61,282 nt of DNA from Chroogloeocystis siderophila 5.2 s.c.1 (GTDB lineage: Bacteria > Cyanobacteriota > Cyanobacteriia > Cyanobacteriales > Chroococcidiopsidaceae), in the NCBI RefSeq assembly GCF_001904655.1, contig NZ_MRCC01000022.1, forward strand, positions 1-61,282. The letters are read 5' to 3'. Made by a program: the position numbers and the translations under genes. Every line of letters starts with the position of its first letter. Position 1 is the first letter of the stretch. Shown piece after piece: positions 38,901-46,896 of the stretch. A model generated the notes under the pieces. It did not search any database. It saw only the letters and a list, made by a program, of their open reading frames with translations, and was not told the origin of the DNA.

Positions 38901-39411
38901 TTGTCCGTTGAGCCATACATCGCCATTGATCCTGAGCTTGAAAGTATGCACAAAAAAGCACAAAATCTCTTGCATATTTTCAATGTGTCACTTCCTGAGG
39001 AGTGCGAAAAACGGCGCGAGATTGTGCACATCTTTTTGGATCAGTCGGTCAAGTTTTTGAGGTTAAGCCGCCCTTTCATTGCGATTATGGTTGCCACATT
39101 TATGCTGAAGAGAATTTATATATTAATTACGATTGCATTATCTTAGACTGCAATAAAGTTTATCTTGGTAACAATGTATTGCTTGCTCTAAAGTACAAAT
39201 CTACACAGCGTACCATTCTCTCGATCCAGAAATGAGAAGATCCAGTTTGGAGATGGCTGCACCGATTGCAATTGGCGATGACGTTTGGATCGGCGGTGGA
39301 GCAATTACTTGTCCAGGAGACACAATTGGCGCAGGAAGCATTGTTACCAAAAATATTCCTGCTAACGTCGTTGCCGCAGGAAATCCTTGTAGAATTATTA
39401 GAAACTTATAG
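38901..39411 (+). pseudogene. maa: maltose/sugar O-acetyltransferase (NodL family), frameshifted relic
   Basis: Three frames together spell an almost complete left-handed beta-helix acetyltransferase. Frame one (from 38901) gives AIDPELESMHKKAQNLLH and SLPEECEKRREIV. Frame two, from about 39035, gives FGSVGQVFEVKPPFHCDYGC and ENLYINYDCIILDCNKVYLG. Frame three, from about 39196, gives QIYTAYHSLDPEMRRSS, GDDVWIGGGAITCPGDTIG and the end AAGNPCRIIRNL. The catalytic His belongs to TAYHSLDP. Two frameshifts and a damaged 5' end (the usual MLAGELY start is gone) make it non-functional. It would have acetylated a sugar. Confidence 0.85.
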
Positions 39412-39803
39412 CTTCGATAGCATCATAACTTCACAGATCAAAGCAACCATATTATCTCTGGTAATAACTAGATTAGTCGTTAGTAACTAGTCACTAGTTT
39501 TTTATCAACAATCAACTGGATTTGACATCATTAATACTGGACGCTGCTGTTATCTTTTCTTTTTAAATTTGAATAATTGAGTGAGGAATAAGAGGGCGAT
39601 CGCTAACCGCAGAAGAATTGAGGAAGGCAGAAGGAAAATTTATTTTTGCTCTCGCTTCATGGTTGCAAGCCCCTAAATTTATTTATGAAAAACAAAAAGA
39701 TGTTCGAGACGCGCAGCGTTAGAAATACGGAGTATATCAAAAGTTAAATCTCCTAAATTTATTTATGGAGATACATAATCGCCTTCTGCCTTCTTGACTC
39801 CTT
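39412..39803. other. intergenic region with a 16-bp direct repeat
   Basis: The sequence CCTAAATTTATTTATG occurs at 39672-39687 and again at 39752-39767. No gene is supported. The region lies beyond psb30's 3' end and downstream of the acetyltransferase relic. Confidence 0.5.
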
Positions 39804-39944
39804 CTACATATTGCCGCCGCGTGCTGCCAAAATAAAGATGATAATTGGACCAGCAAGCATGATCAGCGCAACACTGACTAGCTGAAAAAAGGTTTCCCAT
39901 TGAAAAGTGCTGAGTCCCTCAAAAATTCCAGATACAACGTCCAT
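39804..39944 (-). CDS. psb30: photosystem II reaction centre protein Psb30 (Ycf12)
   Basis: This 46-residue membrane protein was identified by its single hydrophobic helix LVSVALIMLAGPIIIFILAA and the ending RGGNM, the pattern of Psb30/Ycf12. Known Psb30 sits at the edge of photosystem II beside cytochrome b559 and stabilises the complex. A GGGAGG lies five bases before the ATG. It is read away from the YkgJ gene at 40149, so it has its own promoter in the 204-bp gap. Confidence 0.9.
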   Translation of the reverse strand: MDVVSGIFEGLSTFQWETFFQLVSVALIMLAGPIIIFILAARGGNM

Positions 39945-40148
39945 TTTTCCTCCCATTACCTAGCCGAATCAGTAACTCAGATAAAGCTCCGCACTCGATC
40001 TTACCTGGATGACGATGACTCGATTTAACTAACTTAATAAATCTATAAAAAACAACAAACAATCATTGCCGCTTTCTCATACTACTGACTTACCGAATAA
40101 AACCGTTAAACTCGAAGTGCAAGAAAAATCATAGCCCAAATTTGACTT

Positions 40149-40499
40149 ATGGCTACCTGGCGTTGTGTAAAGCAATGTGGAGCCTGCTGTAATCTTGACC
40201 CAGCAGAGCGTCCAGATATTGAAGATTATTTATCACCCGCAGAACTCGAACTCTATTTGAGTATGGTTGGTGCAGACGGCTGGTGTATCAACTACAACCA
40301 CGTTACACGCGAATGCCGCATTTACCCAAATCGTCCGCGCTTTTGCCGCGTAGAACCTGCAATATTTCAAGATATGTACGACATTCTCCCAGAGGAATTA
40401 GATGATTTTGCCATCGAATGCTGTCAGCAGCAAATTAGTGGCGTTTACGGCGATCGCAGCCTTGAAATGTTGCGCTTCGATCAAGCTATTAAAGACTAA
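40149..40499 (+). CDS. YkgJ family cysteine-cluster protein
   Basis: This 116-residue protein contains the zinc- or iron-type cysteine cluster of the family: CVKQCGACC at residues 6-14, then CINY, TRECRIYPNRPRFCRVEP (near 55-72) and CC near 98. The pattern is usual for YkgJ/UPF0153 proteins, whose biochemical role is not established. It is transcribed towards the two half-size GDT1-type transporters (gap 95 bp). Confidence 0.85.
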   Translation: MATWRCVKQCGACCNLDPAERPDIEDYLSPAELELYLSMVGADGWCINYNHVTRECRIYPNRPRFCRVEPAIFQDMYDILPEELDDFAIECCQQQISGVYGDRSLEMLRFDQAIKD

Positions 40500-40593
40500 T
40501 TTCTCACATTCCTGCGAACGTGGGGTTGATTTTTTTAACCAAGATCAGAGAAAATGAAAAAAATATGAAAGCGCTGCGACGTTTTGAATACCT

Positions 40594-40995
40594 GTGAAAA
40601 TTGAATTACCCACCCAGTTACTTGAAGAATCTCAACTCGAACCTGAGCATATTGCAATCGCCGTTGAAAAGCCTAACGATCCGATAACGGAGACACAATC
40701 GCATTCAGCTTCTGCACAATCTTCATGGACAGTATTCGCAACAACCTTCGTCACGATATTTTTAGCCGAGTTTGGCGATAAAACACAACTATCCACGCTC
40801 TTGATGAGTGCTGAATCTCAATCTCCTTGGATTGTCTTTAGTGGTGCAGCGGTAGCAATGGTCATCACAAGTTTACTAGGTGTTCTCTTAGGGTGCTGGA
40901 TTGCAACTCGCATTGCACCCCGAACTGTAGAAAAACTTGCAAGTGCTAGTTTACTCTTGATTTCCATGATGCTGCTTTGGGACGTCGTGCAGTAG
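40594..40995 (+). CDS. TMEM165/GDT1 family half-size cation exporter (first of two)
   Basis: This 133-residue protein has a polar N-terminus of about 45 residues and then three transmembrane segments. The family signature is FLAEFGDKTQLSTLL (near residue 64), with GVLLGCWIATRIAP after it. Full-size GDT1 transporters have two copies of this motif. Here each copy is on its own protein, and a heterodimer with the next gene is expected. Known half-size pairs in cyanobacteria export manganese (hemi-manganese exchangers). The start is GTG. Confidence 0.88.
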   Translation: MKIELPTQLLEESQLEPEHIAIAVEKPNDPITETQSHSASAQSSWTVFATTFVTIFLAEFGDKTQLSTLLMSAESQSPWIVFSGAAVAMVITSLLGVLLGCWIATRIAPRTVEKLASASLLLISMMLLWDVVQ

Positions 40996-41018
40996 TCTCG
41001 CTGTTTAGGGTTCAAAAA

Positions 41019-41312
41019 ATGGATTGGAATTTACTTGGGCTAAGTTTTATCACGGTATTTTTATCCGAACTCGGCGACAAAAGCCAATTAGCGGCGATCG
41101 CCCTCAGCGGACGTTCTCGATTTTCCCGTGCAGTCTTTCTGGGGACAGTAGCCGCGCTATTATTAACTAGCTTACTCGGTGCTTTAGTCGGTGGATGGAC
41201 TGCTGAACTATTACCTGTAAAAACAACAAAAATACTCGCGGCGGTAGGATTTACCTTTCTTGCAATTCGCTTGTGGCACAACTCTGAGTTATCTCACAAC
41301 GAAGAAAACTAA
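41019..41312 (+). CDS. TMEM165/GDT1 family half-size cation exporter (second of two)
   Basis: The 97-residue protein has three transmembrane segments with the signature FLSELGDKSQLAAIA near residue 12 and GALVGGWTAELLPV after it. I chose the ATG at 41019, where homology to the first half starts. A longer frame opens at 40977 and overlaps the first gene. The two halves are separated by 23 bp and are certainly one unit. Confidence 0.9.
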   Translation: MDWNLLGLSFITVFLSELGDKSQLAAIALSGRSRFSRAVFLGTVAALLLTSLLGALVGGWTAELLPVKTTKILAAVGFTFLAIRLWHNSELSHNEEN

Positions 41313-41343
41313 AAGTCCCTTACTTAGTGTAGGAGACTTTTTT
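41311..41343 (+). terminator. rho-independent terminator of the GDT1-type pair
   Basis: A stem built from AAGTCCCTTAC and GTAGGAGACTT with one internal mismatch or bulge ends in six T residues (41338-41343). It also has an A-run on the left, so it may act on the convergent gene at 41368 too. Confidence 0.75.
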
Positions 41344-41367
41344 GCACGCATACTCATTTAATTCAAC

Positions 41368-41859
41368 TTATCTGCGGATTCCCCGCCACAAAAGAGTACC
41401 ACCAGCAATAAATTTTACAGCTTCTAATACCCAGTAGCCTGCGTGTAACAGGTTCATTGTCGTAGGAACCTCGGTTGCTGAGTCAAACAAATTCAACTGT
41501 AATCCTGTTGCAGACATTTGCGGAGTTAAAAAATAAGTAGCAAACAAAGGTACAGCTAGTAAAAGTAAGGCTAAAATCGTTGTACCGCGTTGCCAATTAT
41601 CTTCGGTAAATTGTGTTTTATTTAACACTAAAACCCCAGTCACTACCAAAGCTGCTGCTAATAGTTCGATGCGATTATAATTCCAGAAAATCAAGTAGCC
41701 TGCTGTCGTAAAGCCAGTTTGAGTCATCATTCCAGAAATATATAAACTGGGCATAATTACCCAATCTAAAATGAGGCTAGTACTTAGCCAGAACCCCATA
41801 GTTAAGATGACAACGTTCTGCCAAACAGAACGTTTGAATTGAATACTAGAAATAGTCAT
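41368..41859 (-). CDS. four-helix membrane protein (DUF4149-like)
   Basis: This 163-residue membrane protein has hydrophobic segments at about 14-40, 60-80, 93-115 and 140-158. The opening WQNVVILTMGFWLSTSLILDWVIMPSLYISGMM is typical of the DUF4149-like cyanobacterial proteins as I remember them. The function is unknown. It is convergent with the exporter pair. Confidence 0.6.
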   Translation of the reverse strand: MTISSIQFKRSVWQNVVILTMGFWLSTSLILDWVIMPSLYISGMMTQTGFTTAGYLIFWNYNRIELLAAALVVTGVLVLNKTQFTEDNWQRGTTILALLLLAVPLFATYFLTPQMSATGLQLNLFDSATEVPTTMNLLHAGYWVLEAVKFIAGGTLLWRGIRR

Positions 41860-42053
41860 ATAATTGCCTTGATTTACTTTTATATTTTTAGCTTAACGAA
41901 TTTGTTATGGCATAAATGTGAAATATCTTTTAAAACTTTGGAGATGCAGCGCAAAAGTACTTTTTATCTATTTACGAAAGTTTAAATAAGAATTATTAAA
42001 AATACTATTCAAGTCATAATTAATGAAAGAGCGCTCAGAACAACATTAAAGTA

Positions 42054-42632
42054 ATGAATCTGCTAAATCCGAGTGTTTTACTTAGCACAACACTTATCTT
42101 AATGACAGGGATAAGTGGAATCACTCCACGAGTGGCGCAAGCAGTTCAGTTGAGAGACGGTACAGTTTACTTTGTACAGCCACCAGATTTAGTTGCTGCG
42201 ACAACGACATTCAAGGGCGTTAGCGCTTGGGGTGCAACATACTACTTCACAGTTAATGTTCCAGCGAATGCTGGTGAACCGCTGCAAAGAGTCACAATTA
42301 CGCAACGCGACGGAAGCGATAATATTCGCTTTAGACTTGATGATAGCCGTGCATTTGAAGGAACACGCGATCACCGAGGTACACAATTAACTTTAGGTGA
42401 AGTCACACGCGATCGCGAAACGAGAACTGTTAATGTCACATTTGACCCGCCAGTTGCGCCAGGAAGAACAATTACAATCGGCTTACGCCCTGTCCGCAAT
42501 CCGCTATTCTCTGGCGTTTATCTCTTTGGTGTTACAGCGTTTCCCCCAGGCGAAAAAGCCCACGGTCAATTTCTCGGCTTTGGGCGGTTTCACTTCTACG
42601 GTAACAATCGACCATTTCTCTTATGGAGGTAA
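42054..42632 (+). CDS. DUF2808 family exported protein
   Basis: This 192-residue cyanobacterial protein has an N-terminal signal peptide (about 1-30, with VAQA before the cleavage position). A single beta-rich domain follows with YYFTVNVPANAGEPLQRVTI, a central RDRETRTVNVTFDPPVAPG and GLRPVRNPLFSGVYLFGVTAFPPG near the end. This pattern is diagnostic for DUF2808. The role in the periplasm is not known. It converges with the SBBP-repeat gene. Confidence 0.88.
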   Translation: MNLLNPSVLLSTTLILMTGISGITPRVAQAVQLRDGTVYFVQPPDLVAATTTFKGVSAWGATYYFTVNVPANAGEPLQRVTITQRDGSDNIRFRLDDSRAFEGTRDHRGTQLTLGEVTRDRETRTVNVTFDPPVAPGRTITIGLRPVRNPLFSGVYLFGVTAFPPGEKAHGQFLGFGRFHFYGNNRPFLLWR

Positions 42633-42687
42633 TGACGATGATCAACAAGCCGATTCCATACTCGTACTATACGGTTCTCATGCCGTA

Positions 42688-44604
42688 TTAGAACTTAGCA
42701 ACAAAGACATCTGTACCACCTGCACTTGCATCTGCGAGTGTCCCAAACGTAGTACCAGTAATATAGACATTACCTAAGCTATCCAAAGCAATACCAGACG
42801 CTCTATCTGTAGAAGTTGTACCAAGCGTTGTTCCCTGTTGCATCACGCCATTACTGTTAAACTGCAAGAAATAAGCATCCCAAGTTCCGTAAGCAGTGCT
42901 ACCAAATGAATTCTGACTCGCACCAGCTACATAGATGTTACCGCTGGCGTCAACTTTGACATCAGATGCACCAGTAGGCAAATTTCCCCCAAATTGAGTT
43001 GTCCATAGACGCGATCCATTGCTACCGAATTTGGTCAAGTAACTTTGACCGGTTCCTGTACCCCCTAGGTTGCCAAAAGAATTACCTGTAACATACACAT
43101 TACCACTCGCGTCAACTGCAACTCCATTGCCCGAATCATTACTCTTAAGACCAAATTGGCGAATCCATTGCTGAGTACCCGTGCTGTTGTACTTAACTAA
43201 GAAAGCATCATCGCTTCCCGCATTTGTCGCACCTAGATTCCCCGCAGTTCGCCCGCTAATGTAGACTGCACCTGTGCGATCGACAGCAATTCCATATCCT
43301 TCATCCCAAGCATTAGAATTTGGAGTTCCTACACGCTTAAACCATTGCGTTGCACCATTGCTCGTGCGATATTTGCCAACAAAAGCATCAAAGTTGGTAC
43401 TACCACTATTCGCGGTTCCTGTTACGTAGAGAATACCAGCAACATCTACAGTGAGATCGTTGACTTGCGCATGTCCACCCAACCCGATCGTTGCGCCAAG
43501 TCGTCGTAACCAGGTTTGATTACCATTGCCATCATACTTGGCAATAAAAGCATCTCCAGAGACATTAGCAGCGACAGCAGCACTTGATCCACTTCCCCCA
43601 ATGTAGACGTTGCCAGATCCATCTACCGCAACCGCATTAACATCATCGTTAGTCCAAGTCTCAATCTCTCGAATCCACTGGAGCGTACCGCTGCTGTTAT
43701 ACTTTGCCAGAAAGCCATCCGTAAAACCTGCATTATTACCTAGTAACTGACCAGGAGTTTCGCCCACAACATAGACATTTCCTGAACCATCAACTGCTAC
43801 ATCTTTCGCGCTGTCAAAGTTAGAAGCTGTACCTAGTTGCTTAACCCACTCCAAGCTAGAACTTATCGGAGGCGTAGCAATTGTGAGTGTATAATTGGTG
43901 CTGTTTGTAACCGCCGGAGTCACGCGCAGAAAGTAAGTACCTGGATCAATGAATCGAGCGATCGTTTGTGCTGGCGTTACCCCATGAAACCCATTGAGCG
44001 CACTCTGAATGACATTACCGTTACTGTTTAGAAGTTGAACGTTCGCATTGGCTCCTGCATTGGTTAGAAACGCATTCAAATTGCTGCGAGTTGTCACATT
44101 GAAGCGATAAACATCTGCTGTGTCAGTAACTCCTGTTCCCGTATTTCCGACAAAATCTCTATAAGTATTGGTGAACTCTGTAGGAGGCGTACCAATGTTG
44201 CGCGCTGTTACTGTTGTTGCACCCGCAGCATCGGAAACTAATGTCAGGTTATAGTTTGTGTCACCACTAACTTGGTAAACTCGAACATAGTAGTCACCTG
44301 CTGCCAAATTTGAGAGATTGATCTGTTCGGATGCTGTACCAGTGCGTGTTGAGCTACCGATAACTTCGCCTGGATCAACAGTTCGATTAAAGTTAGCATC
44401 GCGTATGACTTGCAAATCGGCATTTGCGCTCAAGCCACTTAATAACACACTCAGACTACTACTAGATGCGCTAAAACTGAACCGAAAATAGTCATTGGGG
44501 TCAGCAGTGCCGACTGCATCACTCAACACAGCACTTCTACCACTTATTGTTGAAAGTCCATAAGCTGTACTCAGCGTACTACCTGGATCTGGCGTAAGAA
44601 CCAT
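42688..44604 (-). CDS. SBBP-repeat beta-propeller protein with pre-peptidase C-terminal (PPC)-like domains
   Basis: The 638-residue protein has two PPC-like beta domains (about 1-130 and 130-245, with SSLSVLLSGLSANADLQVI and SNLNAFLTNAGANANVQLL). About seven repeats follow with the core DVAVDGSGNVYVVG or VAVDASGNVYVTG, each about 50-60 residues, which form a beta propeller. It ends in TDVFVAKF. I start at the ATG at 44604. The frame extends to 44784, but the extra 60 residues are unlike the domain. No ordinary signal peptide is seen. The function is unknown, probably at the cell surface. Confidence 0.8.
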   Translation of the reverse strand: MVLTPDPGSTLSTAYGLSTISGRSAVLSDAVGTADPNDYFRFSFSASSSSLSVLLSGLSANADLQVIRDANFNRTVDPGEVIGSSTRTGTASEQINLSNLAAGDYYVRVYQVSGDTNYNLTLVSDAAGATTVTARNIGTPPTEFTNTYRDFVGNTGTGVTDTADVYRFNVTTRSNLNAFLTNAGANANVQLLNSNGNVIQSALNGFHGVTPAQTIARFIDPGTYFLRVTPAVTNSTNYTLTIATPPISSSLEWVKQLGTASNFDSAKDVAVDGSGNVYVVGETPGQLLGNNAGFTDGFLAKYNSSGTLQWIREIETWTNDDVNAVAVDGSGNVYIGGSGSSAAVAANVSGDAFIAKYDGNGNQTWLRRLGATIGLGGHAQVNDLTVDVAGILYVTGTANSGSTNFDAFVGKYRTSNGATQWFKRVGTPNSNAWDEGYGIAVDRTGAVYISGRTAGNLGATNAGSDDAFLVKYNSTGTQQWIRQFGLKSNDSGNGVAVDASGNVYVTGNSFGNLGGTGTGQSYLTKFGSNGSRLWTTQFGGNLPTGASDVKVDASGNIYVAGASQNSFGSTAYGTWDAYFLQFNSNGVMQQGTTLGTTSTDRASGIALDSLGNVYITGTTFGTLADASAGGTDVFVAKF

Positions 44605-44888
44605 GTTTAAGTTTATACCTTTATTTAAAGTTTTAAGTTTCTTATACAAACAAGCAATTGTAGATACACCAACTTGCAACGTTTGCACAAAAACTAACCT
44701 AATTGGCTGCTGACCGAAGAGGAGAGGAAAGGTGAAAGAATGAATTATGCCTCTGACCTCTGCGACAATCTCAAATTTCAACAATCTAATCAGATTTTTT
44801 CACTACTTAATTCTAAAATGCGTTTTAATTCACAATGATTTTGGGATTGCTACAGATAAGATTATTTGCTAGTTGGCAAATCGCTTAC

Positions 44889-46610
44889 CTACAATGGCAC
44901 GCGACGTTGCGCAGCTTGAGTGAGTAGCGATTCAGCAAACGCGATCGCATCATGTGCTGATTTACCACCCGCAAGCGTTGCGAGTTCTTCGCGGCGAGTC
45001 GTGAAGTTATCAAGTGCGGTGACTCGCACGATTGTACGCAAATCAGAAGTTGTAGAAGTTTCCTCCACAACTTTATCAACACGAAAGTGTCGATCTGCCA
45101 TTGCTGCAACTAAAGGTTGGTGTGTGACACACAACACTTGATGATGTTGACTGAGTTGGTGTAATTTTTCAGCGATCGCCTGTGCAACTCTTCCGGAAAC
45201 TCCAACATCAATTTCGTCAAATATTAATGTTCCTACAGCGTCGGCTTCAGAAAAACATGATTTCAATGCCAATAAAAAGCGGCTCATTTCGCCCCCCGAT
45301 GCGATCGCCGTTAGCGGTTGTAATGGTTCGCCTGGGTTTGGACTAAACAAGAACGTTATTTTATTTGCGCCCATTGCTGTAGGAGATGTCGCCATCACTT
45401 CCACCTGAAACTGTACCTTTTCCATTGCCAAAGGTTTAAGTTCTGCAACCAATCGTGCTTCGAGTTGTGCTGCGGCAGTTTGACGTAGCTCTGTTAATTT
45501 GTGACAAGCTTGATTTAATTTCTTAAGATATTTTTGTTCTTGTTGTTCTAAAACTTCAACCGAGTATTCGCTGCTATTGAGTTCTGCTAATTCGGCAGCA
45601 ATTTTCTGATAGTAGGCGATCGCATCGGGTAATGTCGGACCATACTTCCGGCAAATTTGCTTGAGTTCGCGAATGCGTTCTTCGACTTCAACAAGTCGCT
45701 GCGGATCAGCTTCTAAACTTTCACCATAAGCATTAATTTGTCGCCCAGCTTCGGTGACAGCGGCTAAAGCTTCACTTACCAAGTCTAAAATCGGCTGTAA
45801 CTGCGCATCATACTGTACCATATCGGTTAACTTTGCTTCCGATTGCGCGAGTAAATCAGCACTAGCAGGCGCGTCATCGTCGTTTTGATACAACGCTTGG
45901 TAAACTTGGTAACTCAATTGCTGCAACTCGACAACGTGACTGAGACGCTGGCGTTCTTGTTCGAGTTGTTCAAATTCATCCGCTTCAGTGAGATTTGCGG
46001 TTTTGAGTTCTTGGACTTGATATGTAAGTAAATCGAGTTGTTGCAAGCGATCGCGTTCTGATTGTCGCCGTTTTTCGAGTACGGTTTTTGCTTGCTGATA
46101 ATCCGCAAAAGCTGCGGTAACAATTTCGCGCTGTTGAAAATGCGCTTTACCACCATAAGCATCTAACCAATCGCGAACTTGTGCGGGTTGTCCAACTTGT
46201 ACTGTTTGCCCTTGTGCGGTAATTTCGACGATGCGATCGCGCAATTCTGCCATTAATTGACGATTGACAAGAATACCATTCACCCGCGATCGACTGCGGA
46301 GGCTACCGCCGGTTGTCGTCATTTCGCGACTACAGACAATACAATCTTCATCGATTAGCTCAATTTCTTGCGCCGTCAACCAAGAAATCATCTTCGCGTC
46401 GAGTTTAAACGTTGCTTCTACCAACGCCCGACTTGTTCCAGTGCGAATCACGCGACTAGAAACTTTACCGCCCAACGCCGCATCGATCGCATCCAAAATA
46501 ATTGATTTTCCTGCACCAGTTTCGCCCGTTAACACATTTAAACCAGCGCCAAAGTCTAGTTCTAACTGGTCAATCAACGCAAAGTTTTCGATCCGCAGGC
46601 AGATTAACAT
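44889..46610 (-). CDS. recN: DNA repair protein RecN
   Basis: This 573-residue SMC-like ATPase works in double-strand break repair. The N-terminus reads ICLRIENFALIDQLELDF and then GETGAGKSIILDAI (Walker A, near residue 30). A long coiled coil spans about 150-390, and the C-terminal ATPase half has the signature SGGEMSRFLLAL and Walker B LIFDEIDVGVSG. I chose the ATG at 46610, since homologues begin M-L-x-x-L-x-I-x-N. An upstream start at 46655 would add 15 atypical residues. Confidence 0.95.
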   Translation of the reverse strand: MLICLRIENFALIDQLELDFGAGLNVLTGETGAGKSIILDAIDAALGGKVSSRVIRTGTSRALVEATFKLDAKMISWLTAQEIELIDEDCIVCSREMTTTGGSLRSRSRVNGILVNRQLMAELRDRIVEITAQGQTVQVGQPAQVRDWLDAYGGKAHFQQREIVTAAFADYQQAKTVLEKRRQSERDRLQQLDLLTYQVQELKTANLTEADEFEQLEQERQRLSHVVELQQLSYQVYQALYQNDDDAPASADLLAQSEAKLTDMVQYDAQLQPILDLVSEALAAVTEAGRQINAYGESLEADPQRLVEVEERIRELKQICRKYGPTLPDAIAYYQKIAAELAELNSSEYSVEVLEQQEQKYLKKLNQACHKLTELRQTAAAQLEARLVAELKPLAMEKVQFQVEVMATSPTAMGANKITFLFSPNPGEPLQPLTAIASGGEMSRFLLALKSCFSEADAVGTLIFDEIDVGVSGRVAQAIAEKLHQLSQHHQVLCVTHQPLVAAMADRHFRVDKVVEETSTTSDLRTIVRVTALDNFTTRREELATLAGGKSAHDAIAFAESLLTQAAQRRVPL

Positions 46611-46896
46611 AATAAAGTTGAATTCACCGTGAGGGCAGATGCCGCAAGCTGACAATCTAGAGGAGACTATTTTTCATTATGAGGAACATGCGACAAGCTC
46701 GATCGATCTTTTTTTTGCGCCATCGCCGATTTTGTACCAAAATTTCATGAATGCCTTCTGGCGAATTGTTTAAATAGATTGGCGATTCATTCACAGCCCC
46801 AACTGCTGTATCTTTCGCAAAAAACTGAAACTGAAGCTTATTGCAAAAAAAATGTTACAATTATTAACATAGTTCCGCTACAGCGGTTAGAGATTC

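Noticed and set aside
38581-39031. Minus-strand frames of 70 and 102 codons near recJ's end
   Set aside because: They have no recognisable family, and one overlaps the acetyltransferase relic, so they are probably chance frames.
44605-44784. 60-codon N-terminal extension of the SBBP protein
   Set aside because: It is unlike the PPC domain, and the ATG at 44604 begins the recognisable part. No signal peptide is gained.
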